Shown here piece by piece: positions 10,101-24,726 of a stretch of 64,000 nt of DNA. This DNA is from Toxonevra muliebris. Taxonomy: Eukaryota > Arthropoda > Insecta > Diptera > Pallopteridae. The DNA is taken from NCBI GenBank assembly GCA_963691655.1, contig OY829329.1:68836822-68900821 (forward strand), written 5' to 3'. A program made the translations under genes and the position numbers. Below the pieces are notes generated by a model. That model did not search any database, had not been told where the DNA came from, and saw nothing but the letters and a program-made list of their open reading frames with translations. Numbering within the stretch: the stretch's first letter is position 1; each line of letters opens with the position of its first letter.

Positions 10101-13100
10101 GCTTATGTATATATTTAATTTACAGTGTTGGGACAGTGTTTTTTTTTTTTTTTTCTTATCATACAATTACCTCATTTTCATATTTATTTAATGCACGCAA
10201 TAATTACAAATGCAGTGTGAAATTTTATTTTTACATAATTATTCAGCGTTATCATTTTGAAAATTGCATGGAGAAACTCTCGGCATCTCTGTAATTATAG
10301 TGCGTTAAACTGCTGCTGAATATGAGTGTGACAGGTAGAAATCTGCTTGAGAATTTGAGAAAATACTCAGCTTTTGAGAAATTTAAAACATTTTCTAGTA
10401 AAAATTGAATTAAATTCATTTTATATACTTAGAAGGAAAGGAGCGAGCTTTTCGAATCCCTTCATGTTGTATGAATTATATTTGTACATGAATGGGAGTG
10501 ACCTTCAGTTGAGCAACGAACGAATAAACGAAAAAAAAAAATGTGTGTCTGCCAGCACTCACAGTAGAAGTGAAACTATGTTGTTTATTAGAAAACATTC
10601 TTTTGAAGTTTTTGCAGTTCTCTTTTCTCTATTTTGTTGATGTTTTTCTTCTGTTGATACTCTCTACACTTATCGGCCGAGACTCTCTCACTAAAACACA
10701 TGCGATAAAACTGCGAGAAGTCGTCTCTCTGCTTGATTGTATGCAGCAGAATAACAACTGCATAACTTCGTTTTTTACTGGTTTTGTTAGAGTGCAAAAA
10801 AAAAAAAACGCGATTTTATCGAACTCTTCCTCTTTCTATTTTCTAAACCTTTTTTTTTTTCTGTTGATACTCTCTATATTTATCGGAACAAACATGACGC
10901 AGCACACGTATATAATCAAGCTCTCTCACTAAAGCAATTGAGATAAAACTGCAAGACAAGAATGATAGAATACAAGATTACGGCACGCGCATCTCCGTTA
11001 TTTGGCTCTCACAAAATTGAGCGAAAGCTTTTGAGTCTGTGACGTAGATTGTCATTTTCTTTATTTGTAAACAGTGCATTATGAGGCCGCTGAAAAATTT
11101 ATTTGGCCAAAATTAAAAAATCGAATCTCGGTTTGAATCCAAAAGCAAATGTCTTACTCTTCATCGATCCCTCATTAAATTTCACACTAAAGATGACCTA
11201 ATTATGCAAAGTATCTGGCTGTACGAACGCCGAAAATTGCAATATCGTCTCGGTAGTATTAACAATATTTTTTTTTGATTTTTTTTTTTTATCCGACCTG
11301 ATTTAAAAAATTATGGCAAAGATTTTATTTGTCATCTTTACTATGTTTTATATTAGTTAATTCTTTGGATTTATATTACTGCGTATTATGAAGCAACATG
11401 ATCGATCACTACATTTGAGGCACATATTATGAATGAAAAGTTAAATATTTTAACTTACAATGAAGACAAATGACTATTAATATTTCATTTTATATTTGTG
11501 TCCACAAATAACCGAATTAAAATTAATAAATATCATTTATTTCCACATTTCATACCAATGTTTAAATTGTTCACGTATAAAATATATGTAGTCTCCACAT
11601 CTCTCTCTTTAAAAATTCGACTTGTGACGACATGTGCAGAGAGAGACAATTTTGATGAACTTATCGGCGTAATCTTGTATTCTATCATTCTTGGCTAAAG
11701 AAGTTTCACTTCAAAAAGCTTTTCTTAGACAATTTTTACTCTTGGCGCGACAGGTCCATAGTGCTACTACAATTCTCGCGAATCAATTAGAACTCAGAAC
11801 AAACTTCAGAACTGTTTCCAGTTTGAAAGCATGCGTACTTAATGCAAAGTGCACTTAAAAATGATGACTGTGGTCCCATTAGGATATATTACGATAATTT
11901 TGTTGAACCAATAATTAATTTTGGTAGACCACCAAAATTGGTTTTCCCAAAAATAGGACTAGAACAATTTTTTTTTTTTAGTTATGGTGCACGCCCATGC
12001 ACAAAAACGGGTTTAAAGTTTTGACTATCAGGTTTCAGCATGTAGAATATACTTACGTTCGGCGCTATAATCGTTTATATCTTTGAAAGTACTCGGATTT
12101 TAATAAAATAATTTTGAAATATAATACTTTCGAATAGACACCTTAAAAAAAATCGATTTTTCTAAACCGAGAAAATGCAGTACATTTGAAAAAAAACATG
12201 ATTTTATCATATTTTACGTTTTTGGGGTCGACGAATTCAAATCTTTTGTCAAAATTGAAAAATTCGATATGGCGGCTTGAAAATGGCAACCGAAAAAATT
12301 CAAAAGTTAATGAATTTGGTTGAAAATGTTTGCTTGGGGGTTCTTTTTTTGGTCACTATTTTGAATTTTTAAATTTCGGACAAAGATTTAGCTTCAGCGA
12401 CCCCAAGAATTCTGATAAATCATCATTTCCAGCCATATTCGTTAAGTTAAACATATTTTGGGTCATCATTCGGAATTTCTAAATTTTGACCAAATATTCG
12501 GATTTAGCGACCCCAAAAATCTTAGAATACACATTTTACTTGTATCATATTGGGTAGTTTTTTTTTTTAGAATTTACATGGAACCGTACAGTGCTCCGTA
12601 CCCAAACAAGCGTGGAACAAAAATAGAAGTAGTTGTCAGAATATAATGAATTTCGTTTCTTAAAGTTTCTTGGTCAAGTAAAGATAAAACATATTATAAT
12701 AACTCTGTATTGATAGTTTTCGGAAATAAATATAATTACTGTATTAAAAAAAAAGAGAGTTAGAAATGCTATCCTGTTCTTTACGGAGTCGACACCCCCG
12801 AATTTGAATAAAATGGTTGGTTTAAGCATTTATTTACTAAAATGTATACAATAATGAATTATTATACAAATAAGAAAAGCAAAACTAGCATTTTCGGCCA
12901 TCAGCTGGCCTAGTAATTATATAAATTAATTTAAAAAAACCAACTTACCTTTCAATTTCATTTTGTCCATGAACATTTGTTACGGCTGCAATATATTTCA
13001 TAATGATTTTTGAAGCTTCCGTTTTGCCAGCGCCCGATTCACCAGATATCAATATGCAAGTATCCTGACGGCGTTGCTTTAAAATTTTATATGCAGCATC

Positions 13101-16100
13101 AGCGATGGCGAAAATATGCGGAGGATTTTCAAATAGTTCGCGACCTTTATACATTCTTATCGTTTCCGGACCATAAATGTTCATTTGCCGATAGGGATTC
13201 ATTGAAACGCATACCTCGCCAATGTATGTGTAAATTAAACCAGCTTGAAATCTAAAATGAAGAAATTACATAATTATAAATATAAATTAACATGAAAATT
13301 AGTAAACCAAATAGAAAATTAAAAAAAAAAAAAGAAGAAGAGGAATTTGGAACAAATAAAATCAAGTTGTGCGGTCTAGTTCTAGTTATTTAAGCATATA
13401 TAATTTTGGTGATTATAATTTTGTAAGTATTTGTTTTGAACATTTGAGGCACCCGCAGCTGTAGCAACATAATATCAACAACCAACACTAACACCTATAG
13501 AGGAGCTCATGTCAAGCGCAGCAAGTTGGGCGCCTGCTGTTTATTGAAATATTTACGCAATCATCTAACTAACTCTACTCTAAATTGAAGTAGAACACAA
13601 CACAGCGCACTTCCACAGGTTTCCATTGGTTTCATCAACCGAAAATGCACCACTTGGCAGTTGAAGGTTTGTTGCAGCAACAATTGCTAGTTCTATTTGT
13701 TGATAGGCGGCAATCTCTTTGCTAATTGCATTTCAAATAGACATTTAACATTTTTTCTTTCTTTTTTTTATTTAAACTATAACTAAATTGTAGTGAGTTT
13801 GTTCTCATCTGATGGCATGTGATGATTTTATGTTTTGTTATTGTTTTTATATGGCGCCGAATGTTTTTTATGTTTGTATTTAAAATGGAATGTTGTTGTG
13901 ATTTTGGTTTCGGTTGCAGTCAGTGGTTTTTTCCATATTTGAAAAAAAAAAATCTTTCTTTTTTTCCATGTGAATTTTGCAAAAATTAAAAAAAAGGTAA
14001 AATGAAAAATATTTAAATTTATTATATAAACACAATGAAAAAAGTTTATTGAACTTTTGGTTTTAGTTTTTTGTTTGTTGTGATTTTTTTAAAAACTTTC
14101 AATTCTTGTGTTTTAATCGCATACCAAATTAAGTTGCATAAGTTTTTAATACCTAAATTAATTAGCAAACATTTTTTTTTCTTTTTTTATTGTTTAATTA
14201 ACATTTTTGAGTTTTACAATATTTGAAATTATGTAATCTAATCAATAATGGATTAGAATATTTTCTGCTTGTAAATAATTATTATATGTTGTTTAATTGA
14301 GTACAATATTGTCATGCAGACAGAGCATGGTTAATCATAAAATTTCTGTCCGAATATTGAAATTCGTTTGTCCAGAGAATTTTTGCGGTTTAAAAACTGT
14401 GAATATATTAATACAAAATTGAATACAGAAAATGTATATATTTTTATTAGAGTTGTGCTTAATTTTCGATATTCTCATTCGCAATTTTTTATGTGAATAA
14501 TTTATGCAATTTTTTGGGACAATTCCTTGTTTATTTGAAAATTATAAGAAAACAATTATTACACACTCTCTTGACGTTTTTTCAGTCTTCTTCTCTCTAT
14601 TTGTTGTTGCTTTTCTTCGGTTAATACTCTCTACACTTATCGGCACAAACACGACGTAGTACACGTATATAACACAAGAGAGGAAAGTTTAGCTATATGC
14701 AATCAAGCAGAGGCATCTACGTCGATTCTCTCACTAAAGCATATGAGATAAAAGTGCAGAAGTCGACTCTCTGTTTGATTGTATATAGCCGAATAACAAT
14801 TGCATAACTTCGTTTCTTACTGGTTTCGTATGAGTGCAACAAAACTGCGATTGAAGCTTTGACAGTCTTCCTCTTTCTACACCAGGGGTATCTTATGAAA
14901 ATGCAAACACCAATACATATAAACTTTATTATTACCCAACAAACTAAGAAACGTATACTCCCGACAAAACGTGCATAAAAACGATTGCATCCGCTTTACT
15001 GGTATGAAAACAGTACAGTCCCTATTCAATGAATTACGGACAAGAAGAACATTTTATGTTTTTCAACTTAAAGTAGTAATAGTGGTAAACAAATTTATCA
15101 AATACAATTTTTTATTTCTTAATTTTTAACGATAGTTTAATCAGCTTTTTAAAACTATAAAGAGACAACAGAAATTACTTAATATTTGATGACCCCACCG
15201 CAACTTTTAAGCAGCGCCTTAATTCGGTTTGTCATTCTAGACACGTTACTTACAATTATATTGTGGTAATTGTGCTTGTTTGCCCATACATCAGAAATAT
15301 TTTGTTTTAGTATTTAAGTACTAGTGCTAGTGAGTAGGTCGAATTGAAAATGGGGAAAAAATAAAAACAAATTATTGATGTTTCGGTTAAAGAATTAAAA
15401 ATCAAGTGATGGAGAACTACCTAAAAGACATGAGCTTAAGTATAAGTTCCTCTTTATTTTCTAAAGATGTTGCAGATATCATTTGAAAATGTAGTGCGTG
15501 CTGTTCCTTGATTTATTAAGAAAATTTGATCAATCTTTATTTTAACTATATAATTTAAAAAAAAAAATACCCTACCTACAACTATTATCTTATTTTCCCT
15601 TAATTTTAAATACATTTATCTTATCTACATATTTATTTATTCCCTCTGTACGCACTGGAAATTGTTTTTGCATTTGCTGGCACCTCGTCTGCAATAAAAT
15701 CTCATAAAGCATTAAAGTTAAAATAAACAAAAAAGAAAAAACATTCATAGAGAAAAAGAATTTATTATGTATTTAATTTTATTTATGTACTTATGCGGTA
15801 ATTTTTTTTTTTTTTTTTTGTGTTCTTCTTGTCTTGCCATTAAGTCTAAGGTAGAATACGATCTGCGTTTTGTTATAACTCCTCATAATCGTTTTAGTTA
15901 TAGAGATATGCACAATATTTGTGCATAGAATTCACACATTTTATATCATTATCACATCACATACACACAATTTCTAGTTGCATATAACCGATAAATACTT
16001 AGTATCCACTCGAGAGATATTGCAGACACTATCCTGGCTACTCATGTTATTTAAGTTTATGCAATTTATAGTGAGGTAAGTGAGGTAGTTGTTGTTGTTG

Positions 16101-19100
16101 TTTGTTTGTTTGTGTTGCTCTTTTAAATACATGCTTTACTTCTTTTTTTTGCTTTAATTGTATTATTAGCTTTCTTGTTAACACTTTCATGTACTCTTCA
16201 TCTTTTAATTCTTGTTGATTTTGTTGTTGTTTCTATTGCTACTTGTTGACCGATTTAACAATTGCATTCGAACCCCGATGCAGTAGCAGTAGAAGAAAAT
16301 TAAAAACAGGCAAATAAAAATGAGCTGAAGTTATGCGTGCTAATTGATTTCTAGGCACCTGCCTTTTTTAATGTTTAGCTGCAGAATTTTGTTTGCTTTT
16401 TTCTTTTTCGTTTTTTTTTCATAACTTGTGAATTGAGTTACTGAATTTGTGTGAATGAATTAATGAATGAATTTGTGAAGCGAAGTGAAATTGAAAATAT
16501 AGAAGAAATCGAAAGTGATGATTAAGTTTGCGCTGAAAAGTGCGATTTGTTTAGAAGTTTTTTTGAAATGTTTTCAATTGAAATTTAGCAGATGTTTAGA
16601 TTTAGATATGTTTTTTTTTTAATAGATTTTTTTTTTTTAAATAATTGAAGTCCTTAGGGTATTGAGTTATATGTAAGAGAACATCTTCAAATTTAGACCG
16701 AGTTCCAATTCCGACCTTAATGCAGCAAGTCAATCAATGTCTGATTTATTGTAGGAGGAACATATTTGCTGAATTGGAACTTGTTCTCTTTATATTCTTC
16801 AGCATAGTGCTCTCTGATATTCTTAAGATCTTATCAGAGGTCGCCTTGTAAGGCTTACGCTGATTGTATTGTATTATAGAGGTTCCTGTCGTTGTACCGC
16901 GACCTATAAGATCTATTGTACGTCCCTCTTTTCTTTCTAGTCTAATCTGCCTAGAGTACCTCATCCAGTCCAGTCTCCCTCAAGAATTTGAGTATTGCGC
17001 CCGCTGATGTTACACGGTCAATGTTTTGCTGTCAATGTTTTCTGTTTTTACTTTCTTTTCATCGTTTTGTTTGATGCCCTGTTACACTATCAGTTTTTTG
17101 CTGAATGTTATTTTTTAATACTTTTATCTGCAACTATGTTTTTCCAACTAAAAAAGTATTTAATTGTAAATTGGAGTGAATGGAAATTCAACAATTGGAA
17201 TGGAATTGGATGGAAAACAATTATAATGGACAATAATTATACAAAAAAATATTGCATTTATATATGAAAAACGCAGAAAAATAATCTTTAAAATTTGCGA
17301 ACTATTAAAATAAACTCCGCCGCTTTGTTACTTGGCCATTGAATTACCATGATTTTATAAAAATTATTAAGTAATATTTTAAACAGCACTCATTTTTACA
17401 AACAAACAAAAGCCAAACAACGCAAAGGGTGTCAAAGAAAAAAAATGTATTTATAAGTTAGTAAAAAGTCTAGTATTTTTCATAAAATATTAGTATTTTC
17501 CAATAAAATGCAACAGTGCAGCTTCAGCAATCCCATTTTATTTGAAGTGATGCAGGTTTTTTTCGTCAGTAAAAAAATTTTAAGTGAAATGTGTTCATCC
17601 TCTTTTTTGCTCAGTGTTCATTTTTCAAAGCAACAACAATTGCATTGTTTGACAGCAAAACATTGATCGTGTAACATCGCCCTTAGGAGGAAGAGTTCTA
17701 TCTCTCTGCTTGTATGGTATAGTCGATCTCCGCACGTTTAATACCAACAAATAATTCTGCCACCCACAAATGTAGATTCGTATTTTGTTTTCGGTTTATG
17801 TATATGTGTGAGTAAATTGAGCGAAACATACCGAGTGAATTTGAAGTGCCCTCTCATATATACACAAACTCCGCTAGTATTTTTACTTACATTCCTCTCT
17901 TCTCTTAGTTGTTGAGAGTAACACTCTCATACCGCACTGCAGTCTGAGAGAGAGGGCAACATGGGGCAATACAGTTATTTACATTTCACAAATACCATGA
18001 GATGTTTCCACCTCAATATTTCATAAAAGTCGCCCGCAGATCCAGAGGGAGAGGGCTATGATTTTTGCTCTAGAGTTAAAATACTTTTTGAAGGAAAAAA
18101 AAAAAAATTCCATTTTTGAAATGTCTGCATCCGACAGTGATAAGAAATATGGTTGACCTGGCAACTTCAATTAAGTTTATTTATATTTCTTTGAAAAATA
18201 TTTTTTAATTATATTTATTACAATTGACATTATTTCAATAACACTATAAAAAGCACGTATCTAGTGTGTATCAAGCCTTAGCGTTATGTGAAATATTCAC
18301 AATTAAACTCATCATTAATCAAATATAATTGTTAAATTACTATTATCTATATATGTAACTACAGTACATTAATTTTTATATGTATGGCTAAACATCCGTC
18401 TACGAATTTGGACATTCATAAATACTTTCAGGCAAAACTTTATTTAAAACGAAAATATAGTTAGCTTGGTTATATGAAATATTTTTAATCTATTTGAATA
18501 TATTTATGTAATTTTATACTAAAGTCAATTTACTTATTATTATTGAAAAACTATAATTAAATATTTTAATTACAACTCAAACCAACAATTCAAATTCAAA
18601 GAATTTTTTACTTCTTAGTTTCTTGCACATTAAAATAAATTAAATTGCAAGTTTTATACATATAATGGGTGATGAGTGAAAGATGAGACTTTTTTTCAGG
18701 GACCGAAAATAATGATTTTCAAATTTTTTTATTTAAAAATCATAGGTAAAAACTGAATGTAGATATAACGCGCTCAGACGAAAAGTAAAGCATAAAATCT
18801 ATAGAGGAAAGAGTTGTTGCTGTTACTTGCCGACTACAGCGATATAGCCGAGTGCGCACAAAGAGTTGCAACTTACGCACACATACAAAATCAAATAAGC
18901 AAAGCAGAACGAGACTTCGTTTTGGGTTTATAGAATTTTCCATTTCACCTTTCCTTCAGTAAATTTTATGTTTCACTTTTCCTCTAAGCGCGTCTTATAA
19001 GTTTGGAACCCCTTCATTTATGAAATATTGTATTACACAAAATTTTTCTCATTTTTTTATCGTTTTCATAAAATCGTATAGCACGCTTACGGAGGGCATG

Positions 19101-22100
19101 TTGTTTCGATGGAATTTTTAGGCAAATTGTGAATATTTTTTTGAAAAAAAAAGCTATCGAAATCAATTTTAAATATTCATAACAATGATGAAAGTCAACG
19201 TCTAATATTTCGAAATGATTGACTTTAAATTAAAAAAATTTAAAACAAGTCTCATTTGGTTGGCATCACCCATTATTTATTTAATTTAAATTTTTTTTTT
19301 TTAATTAATTCTGGTATGGACTAAGGAACATAAAAATTAAAATTACTTTTATTTTCTCATACTAAAAGTTGCATGAAGAATCATTAAATTTTCTGTTGCT
19401 TCACTTAGTTTTATGTTTTATGTATTATGTGCATAGTAAAAATGATTTTAATATCTTTATGGGATTACAAGTAATGCGCTTTGCAAAAAAAAATTTATTA
19501 TGAAATATTAAAATTTAAGTAGAATTTTAAAGCTTTTAATTTTTATATCCAACTTACAAGTTTATGCAAGTTGAGTTGGAATTTGTATAGCTTATAAGCG
19601 ATTGATTTCATAAGAATAAGATTGAAGATTTTCTTTTAAAAAATATTAAATATAATATCCATAAGATTTTTAATTTAAATTTAATTAAAACGAAAATATT
19701 TTAATAGCTGTTAATATATTACAACAGAAGCTTTAAAAATTTTGTTGTAAAATCTTGAATGTTACAAAATTCTCTTCAGTTGAAATTCGCTTTTGTTGAC
19801 CTACTGACATGAGTCACAAAAATAATCGTAGTATAGAGTTGAATGACGTCATGTAATTGGATAATCCTTGCATTAAACGCAATGACACACAAGTGAAAGA
19901 AAGCAAAACACAGGAAAACAAAAAAATAAATTGAAAACTATTGATTTTTACACAGTTGTAGTAATCACATACTCATCTACATACATTTCCAAGTACTAAG
20001 AATAGTAAATTATAATAAATAAAAGCAACAAGTTGATTAAAGTTAATAATTTGAATAAAGCAATTAAACAATAATTGCAAATGCGAACGCCTAGAATGAA
20101 AATATAAAATATATGAATCATTTTCTTAGCAAGTAAATAAATAAATGAATTTACAAGTAGGTAATAAAATAAAAATGAATGAAAACCTAAACTTATTAAA
20201 AAAAAAAATTGTTTAAAATATTTGCATATTTGATTACTCATAGCTTAGGAATACAGAGCTTCATAGTTTATTTAAAAAAAAAAAAACTAAAAACTGTTTT
20301 TGCTTATAGCTCAAAACTAAGCTATAAAATAATGAATAAATATGATGTGCGACAATGAGACATACAGACAGACAAAGCTAGTTAGAATAGAAAAGTTGTG
20401 AATTGAATATGACAAGTGTTAAATTGTTTTAATGTTTCGGTGAAGTACTCGCGCATCAAAACAACAACACTTTGTTAAAGCAATTGTTGCTGTTGCTGCT
20501 GCCTGTATGCATCAAATGCTGCCACTTGCAAGAGTAGCACTAAAGAGCACGAAAACAGCTGTGGTTCTTCAAAGCTCTTGGTACTAAATCTCTAAAAGCA
20601 AAACAAAAACCATATACATATAAATATATCTATGAATAAAGAGTCGTATCTGTTAGTTAAGTTTTATTTCTTAGAATATTTTGCTTATTTCATTATTTTG
20701 CACAGATGATTCAACAATTTTATTTTCAGTTGTTAAATATCAAAATAATAAAAAAAAAAAAACAAAAACAAAATGCTTTATCACACCATATCCGAAACAA
20801 ACAAAACCTCAAAAACCCAATGAAACGAAAAGTGTAAACAAAAAGTAAACACACATACACATACACACTCACTCTCTCATCCAAAAACAACTTGCTTTAA
20901 CAAAATGCTGTTTTAGTTCAGTTTTATAGCAAATGCGACGACATGCGATTACGTCATTTTGCAATATGTGAAAAGATGTGACGCGATGGATGAATAGAGG
21001 GGTGGGGTGTAAAGTTAGTTAAAATATTAAAGAAGACATATTTGATAAATTTTGGCTGTTCTGTTGTAAGGGAATCAAGAAAGTAGCAGAGAAAAAACGA
21101 ACGTTGTATACAGAGAGAGAGAGAGAGAGGGCGGTTGGTATTGGTATACAGAGAGAGTTTGGTATACGGAGGTATTGATATTTTAGGTACAATTGTATCA
21201 TTTTCCGACATTTTTGGCCTACAAGGTACTTTAGGTTTACCGAAGCATTTTAGGTACAATTTGGAATCACCGGCAGAAGATCATAGCTGTTAGCGCCTAG
21301 TAATTTAAGTTTATTTATATAATTAATTTATGTAAATAAATACATTATAAATATATAAATCCTTTGTTCACATTTGGGTGGGAAAAATTTGAACCAAAGC
21401 AATATCACACTAAATGAGTAAATTTTTCAAAACGTTTAGCAAATTTCTCAGGGAGTTTAATTTTGCCTCATACCTCAACTTATTTTTCAGAAGCTCACAA
21501 AATGTCGAAACCAAGTTTTGCTTAACACCTGTTATACTTTAACATAAACTAGGGATCATACATTGGTACACTGCACTATACATATGTATATTAAGTGCAA
21601 ATAGCAGTAACCGGTATAGATAAGCTATGTCAAAACTTCGAACTAAAAATATGTATTAAGTACTTAAATGATTTATTTCCTCTGCTGAGAGTGCATTGAA
21701 TTTTAAGTACTCGTAGGAATTTTCAGTAATCAGTAGAAATTTACTGGTAATGCAAATTAAATAACATTATTAGTAAAAATTTACTGATTACTGTTATTTT
21801 TTTTTACTAGTAATGCATATTAAATTGCAATAGAAGTAAAAATTTATGTTTACTTCAATTTTACTGGTAGTACAAATTACCCATCTATGCTAGAGATCAA
21901 ATCATCTTTGCTAGGGATAATCAGTTATTAAATTAATACAGAGCAGAAGTGTGTGCTGAGTGAAACTTTGTCAAAATTCATAAAAACTTTTCTAAAAGTC
22001 TCGAGATAAGTTTTTTTGTTGTAATTTTAATGATTTTCATACGATTTCTGTAAAATTCAAAGCAGACTTTTCAAATATTTTGAATCAGATTTTACAGGTA

Positions 22101-23820
22101 ATAATATATTAAAAAATAAGATTTTATAAAAAATGCGACGTGTTAAAGAAAATCGACAAATGCCATTGAGCTCAGCGATTTCGAATTATGTAGAAAAATA
22201 TATCAAATCTTTTTTAGGTACAATCGGTCTCAAAAAGGTACACTTTTGCTTTGAGTTACTTTAACAAAATTTCAAATATCTACACTGGTTGGTATATAGA
22301 GTGTTTGGTATACAGAGAGAGAGAGAGAGAGATAGAGAATGAGAGAATGCTATAAAAATTCTTAATGAAGTGTTTTATGACAAGTTCTTAATTTAGATCT
22401 ATTTTATTATAGCAAGCATTCAAAGTATAGAGCATTTTGAACTAAAGAAATTGCTATTTTAAATTCTTCACGTGTATGCTTTTTTGCTGAAGCGTATTTT
22501 TTTGTACATTTATGACCGACCGGCTGTCTAAGCATTTTTGGGTACACACAATGTAAAGGAATAGTTTGTTGGTTTTTTTTATTACTTACTATACACAATT
22601 TTAGAACACTTATGTATGTGGTTGAAAAAATAGCTTTCCTCATAATAATGTTCGGTTTAAATCTGTAGAATTATAAGTTATTAAGTGAAACTCCTTTAAC
22701 GGAGCTATGAATTGAAAATTTTGCAATGGAAATCGCGTTTTCGTTGAACTCATACGAAACTAATAAGAAACGAAGTTATATAGTTGTTAGTGTTTAACGA
22801 ACGACGGTAAATGGGGATTGGTTACATACAATCAAGCACAGAGTCGACTTCTCACAGTGCTTTAGTGAGAGATGGCTCTCTCGTAGACGCCTCTGCTTGA
22901 TATTGCATATAGCTAAACTTTCCTCTCATATGTTATATACGTGTATACGTTGTGTTTGTCTCGTTAAGTGTAGAGAGTATCAACAGAAAAAAAATAAAAA
23001 CAACACAAAATAGAAAGAAGAAGAATGCAAAAACTTCAAGAGAGTGTGTAATGAATTTCGTGCGGGCCAAAAAGCATTGAGAAAGTAATATGGAAAATAG
23101 TTCAATAAGTACAAAAGATAATGCTTCAACTGGAAAAAATAGTGGAAATGAACATTGCCAGTATGTACTTAAATATTTTCTAATTATCAAAATTATATAT
23201 TTCGATTTATTGGTCCTTATTACTTATAGATCACATGTATAACTTCTATGCATCACGTGTATAACCTCACAATTTACATTATGCGTAAACTTCTAACCAT
23301 TCATCAGTCTTAATATTTATTTCTTAATCTATTTTTAGGTGAATTTTAAATGGAAAATTTCTTCAATCATGCCGAAAACAAAAGCTGATAAGTGGAGGGA
23401 GTATGGACAAAAAAAAAAAAAAAAAACTCTGTGTGACAGACACGCCGGAAATGAATATAAAATACGTAAAGGCTGCACGTTTTAGTTTTTTTTTCATTTT
23501 TTTTTACAACGTTTTTGTGTTGTTGTTAAAGAAATTGCAATTAAATCAAATGAAAAACAATTTCGCAAAATCTTTCTAAAAATACAATACAAAAATAAAT
23601 CTAGCTTTCATTTATTAAATTGATGGTCAATGAAAACGACTTACATATGTTAAACGGCGCCAAACATTTTAAAGATCTTTTAATATCTTTCGAAATACAA
23701 CAACAACGAAACATAAACAGAAATATATATGTTCAAATGCATAGAAATAAATATAAACAAATTTTTTTCAACACTTGCAATGACCATGTACCAATTCAGT
23801 TCATCAAACCAAATACAAAA

Positions 23821-23869
<49 letters not shown>

Positions 23870-24692
23870 AATCAAAAATTGTACATGCCTCCAGAGCAAC
23901 TGATGACATTGTGTGTTGTTGGGTGATGTTGATATGACAATATTTATAAATAGGCAGACATACCGACAGATAGAGATAGAGAGCAGTATTTGTTACACAC
24001 AACAAAATATTATAGCAAAAAAAAAACAAAATATTTAAATGTCATGACACAAGCAGGTGTGAAGCAGGTAAGGGGCATCACATAACTACATATGTACTAC
24101 CCAAGTACTCACTACTTACTGCGCTTACATATCGAGGTAGTATGCATATGCATTGACATAGAGGTCTATATGGTATTTGACCTAAATTTACCACATTAAA
24201 TTGTGAATTTGTGTTTTTTGTTTTTGTAGATTCTCTTTTGTGGGTTTTTTGTTTCTTTCTTTCTTTCTTTTCATAGCGTTTTTTTTTAAGTCTCTTTAAT
24301 TTTTTTTTTTTATTTTTTTGCTATGCGTGTTTATAATGACGGTGAACTGTGTGTGTGTGTGTTGGGTGTTTATGGCACAACAATGCCATGTCAGTCTATC
24401 TAGCTGTATGTCTGTTACTTTGTCTTGCCCGTCTCATCATAATTATAAAATAAGCAAAAGAAATGTAAAGTTTATGTAGTGAAATTTTCATAAACTCGTG
24501 AATTTTTCCTTAAAACCAAAAGAGTAAAAATGCTTATAATAATTTAGTAAAATATTAAAACCTTATTTTTTTGCTCAAAAAAAAAAAAAAAACAAGTTAA
24601 TTATCTTTTACTTTTTATATTTTCTATTTCTGTTTTTCGAGCTGCTCATAATTGCTTTAACAAAATTTTAATTTTTCATGCAAAAGTTTATC

Positions 24693-24726
<34 letters not shown>

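Larger units (their letters stand above)
7127..12948 (-). other. Myo31DF: Myo31DF intron 2
   Basis: 5,822 bp with gtaagt donor and ttactttcag acceptor. It contains a 45-bp-arm inverted repeat, a solo terminal sequence of the Tc1/IS630-type element, a copy of repeat family B with a 26-bp inverted pair, and a diverged internal repeat near 12.2-12.55 kb. Confidence 0.88.

Noticed and set aside
13010..13255. Plus-strand frame over myosin exon 2
   Set aside because: Antisense shadow of a conserved exon.
16746..16964. 72-codon frame as a gene
   Set aside because: Looks like decayed retroelement DNA, but I could not align it to a family; too weak for a CDS call.
23620..23937. Lysine-rich protein frame
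   Set aside because: The frame runs through a 46-bp poly(A) run; neighbouring frames are open too and no family features exist.
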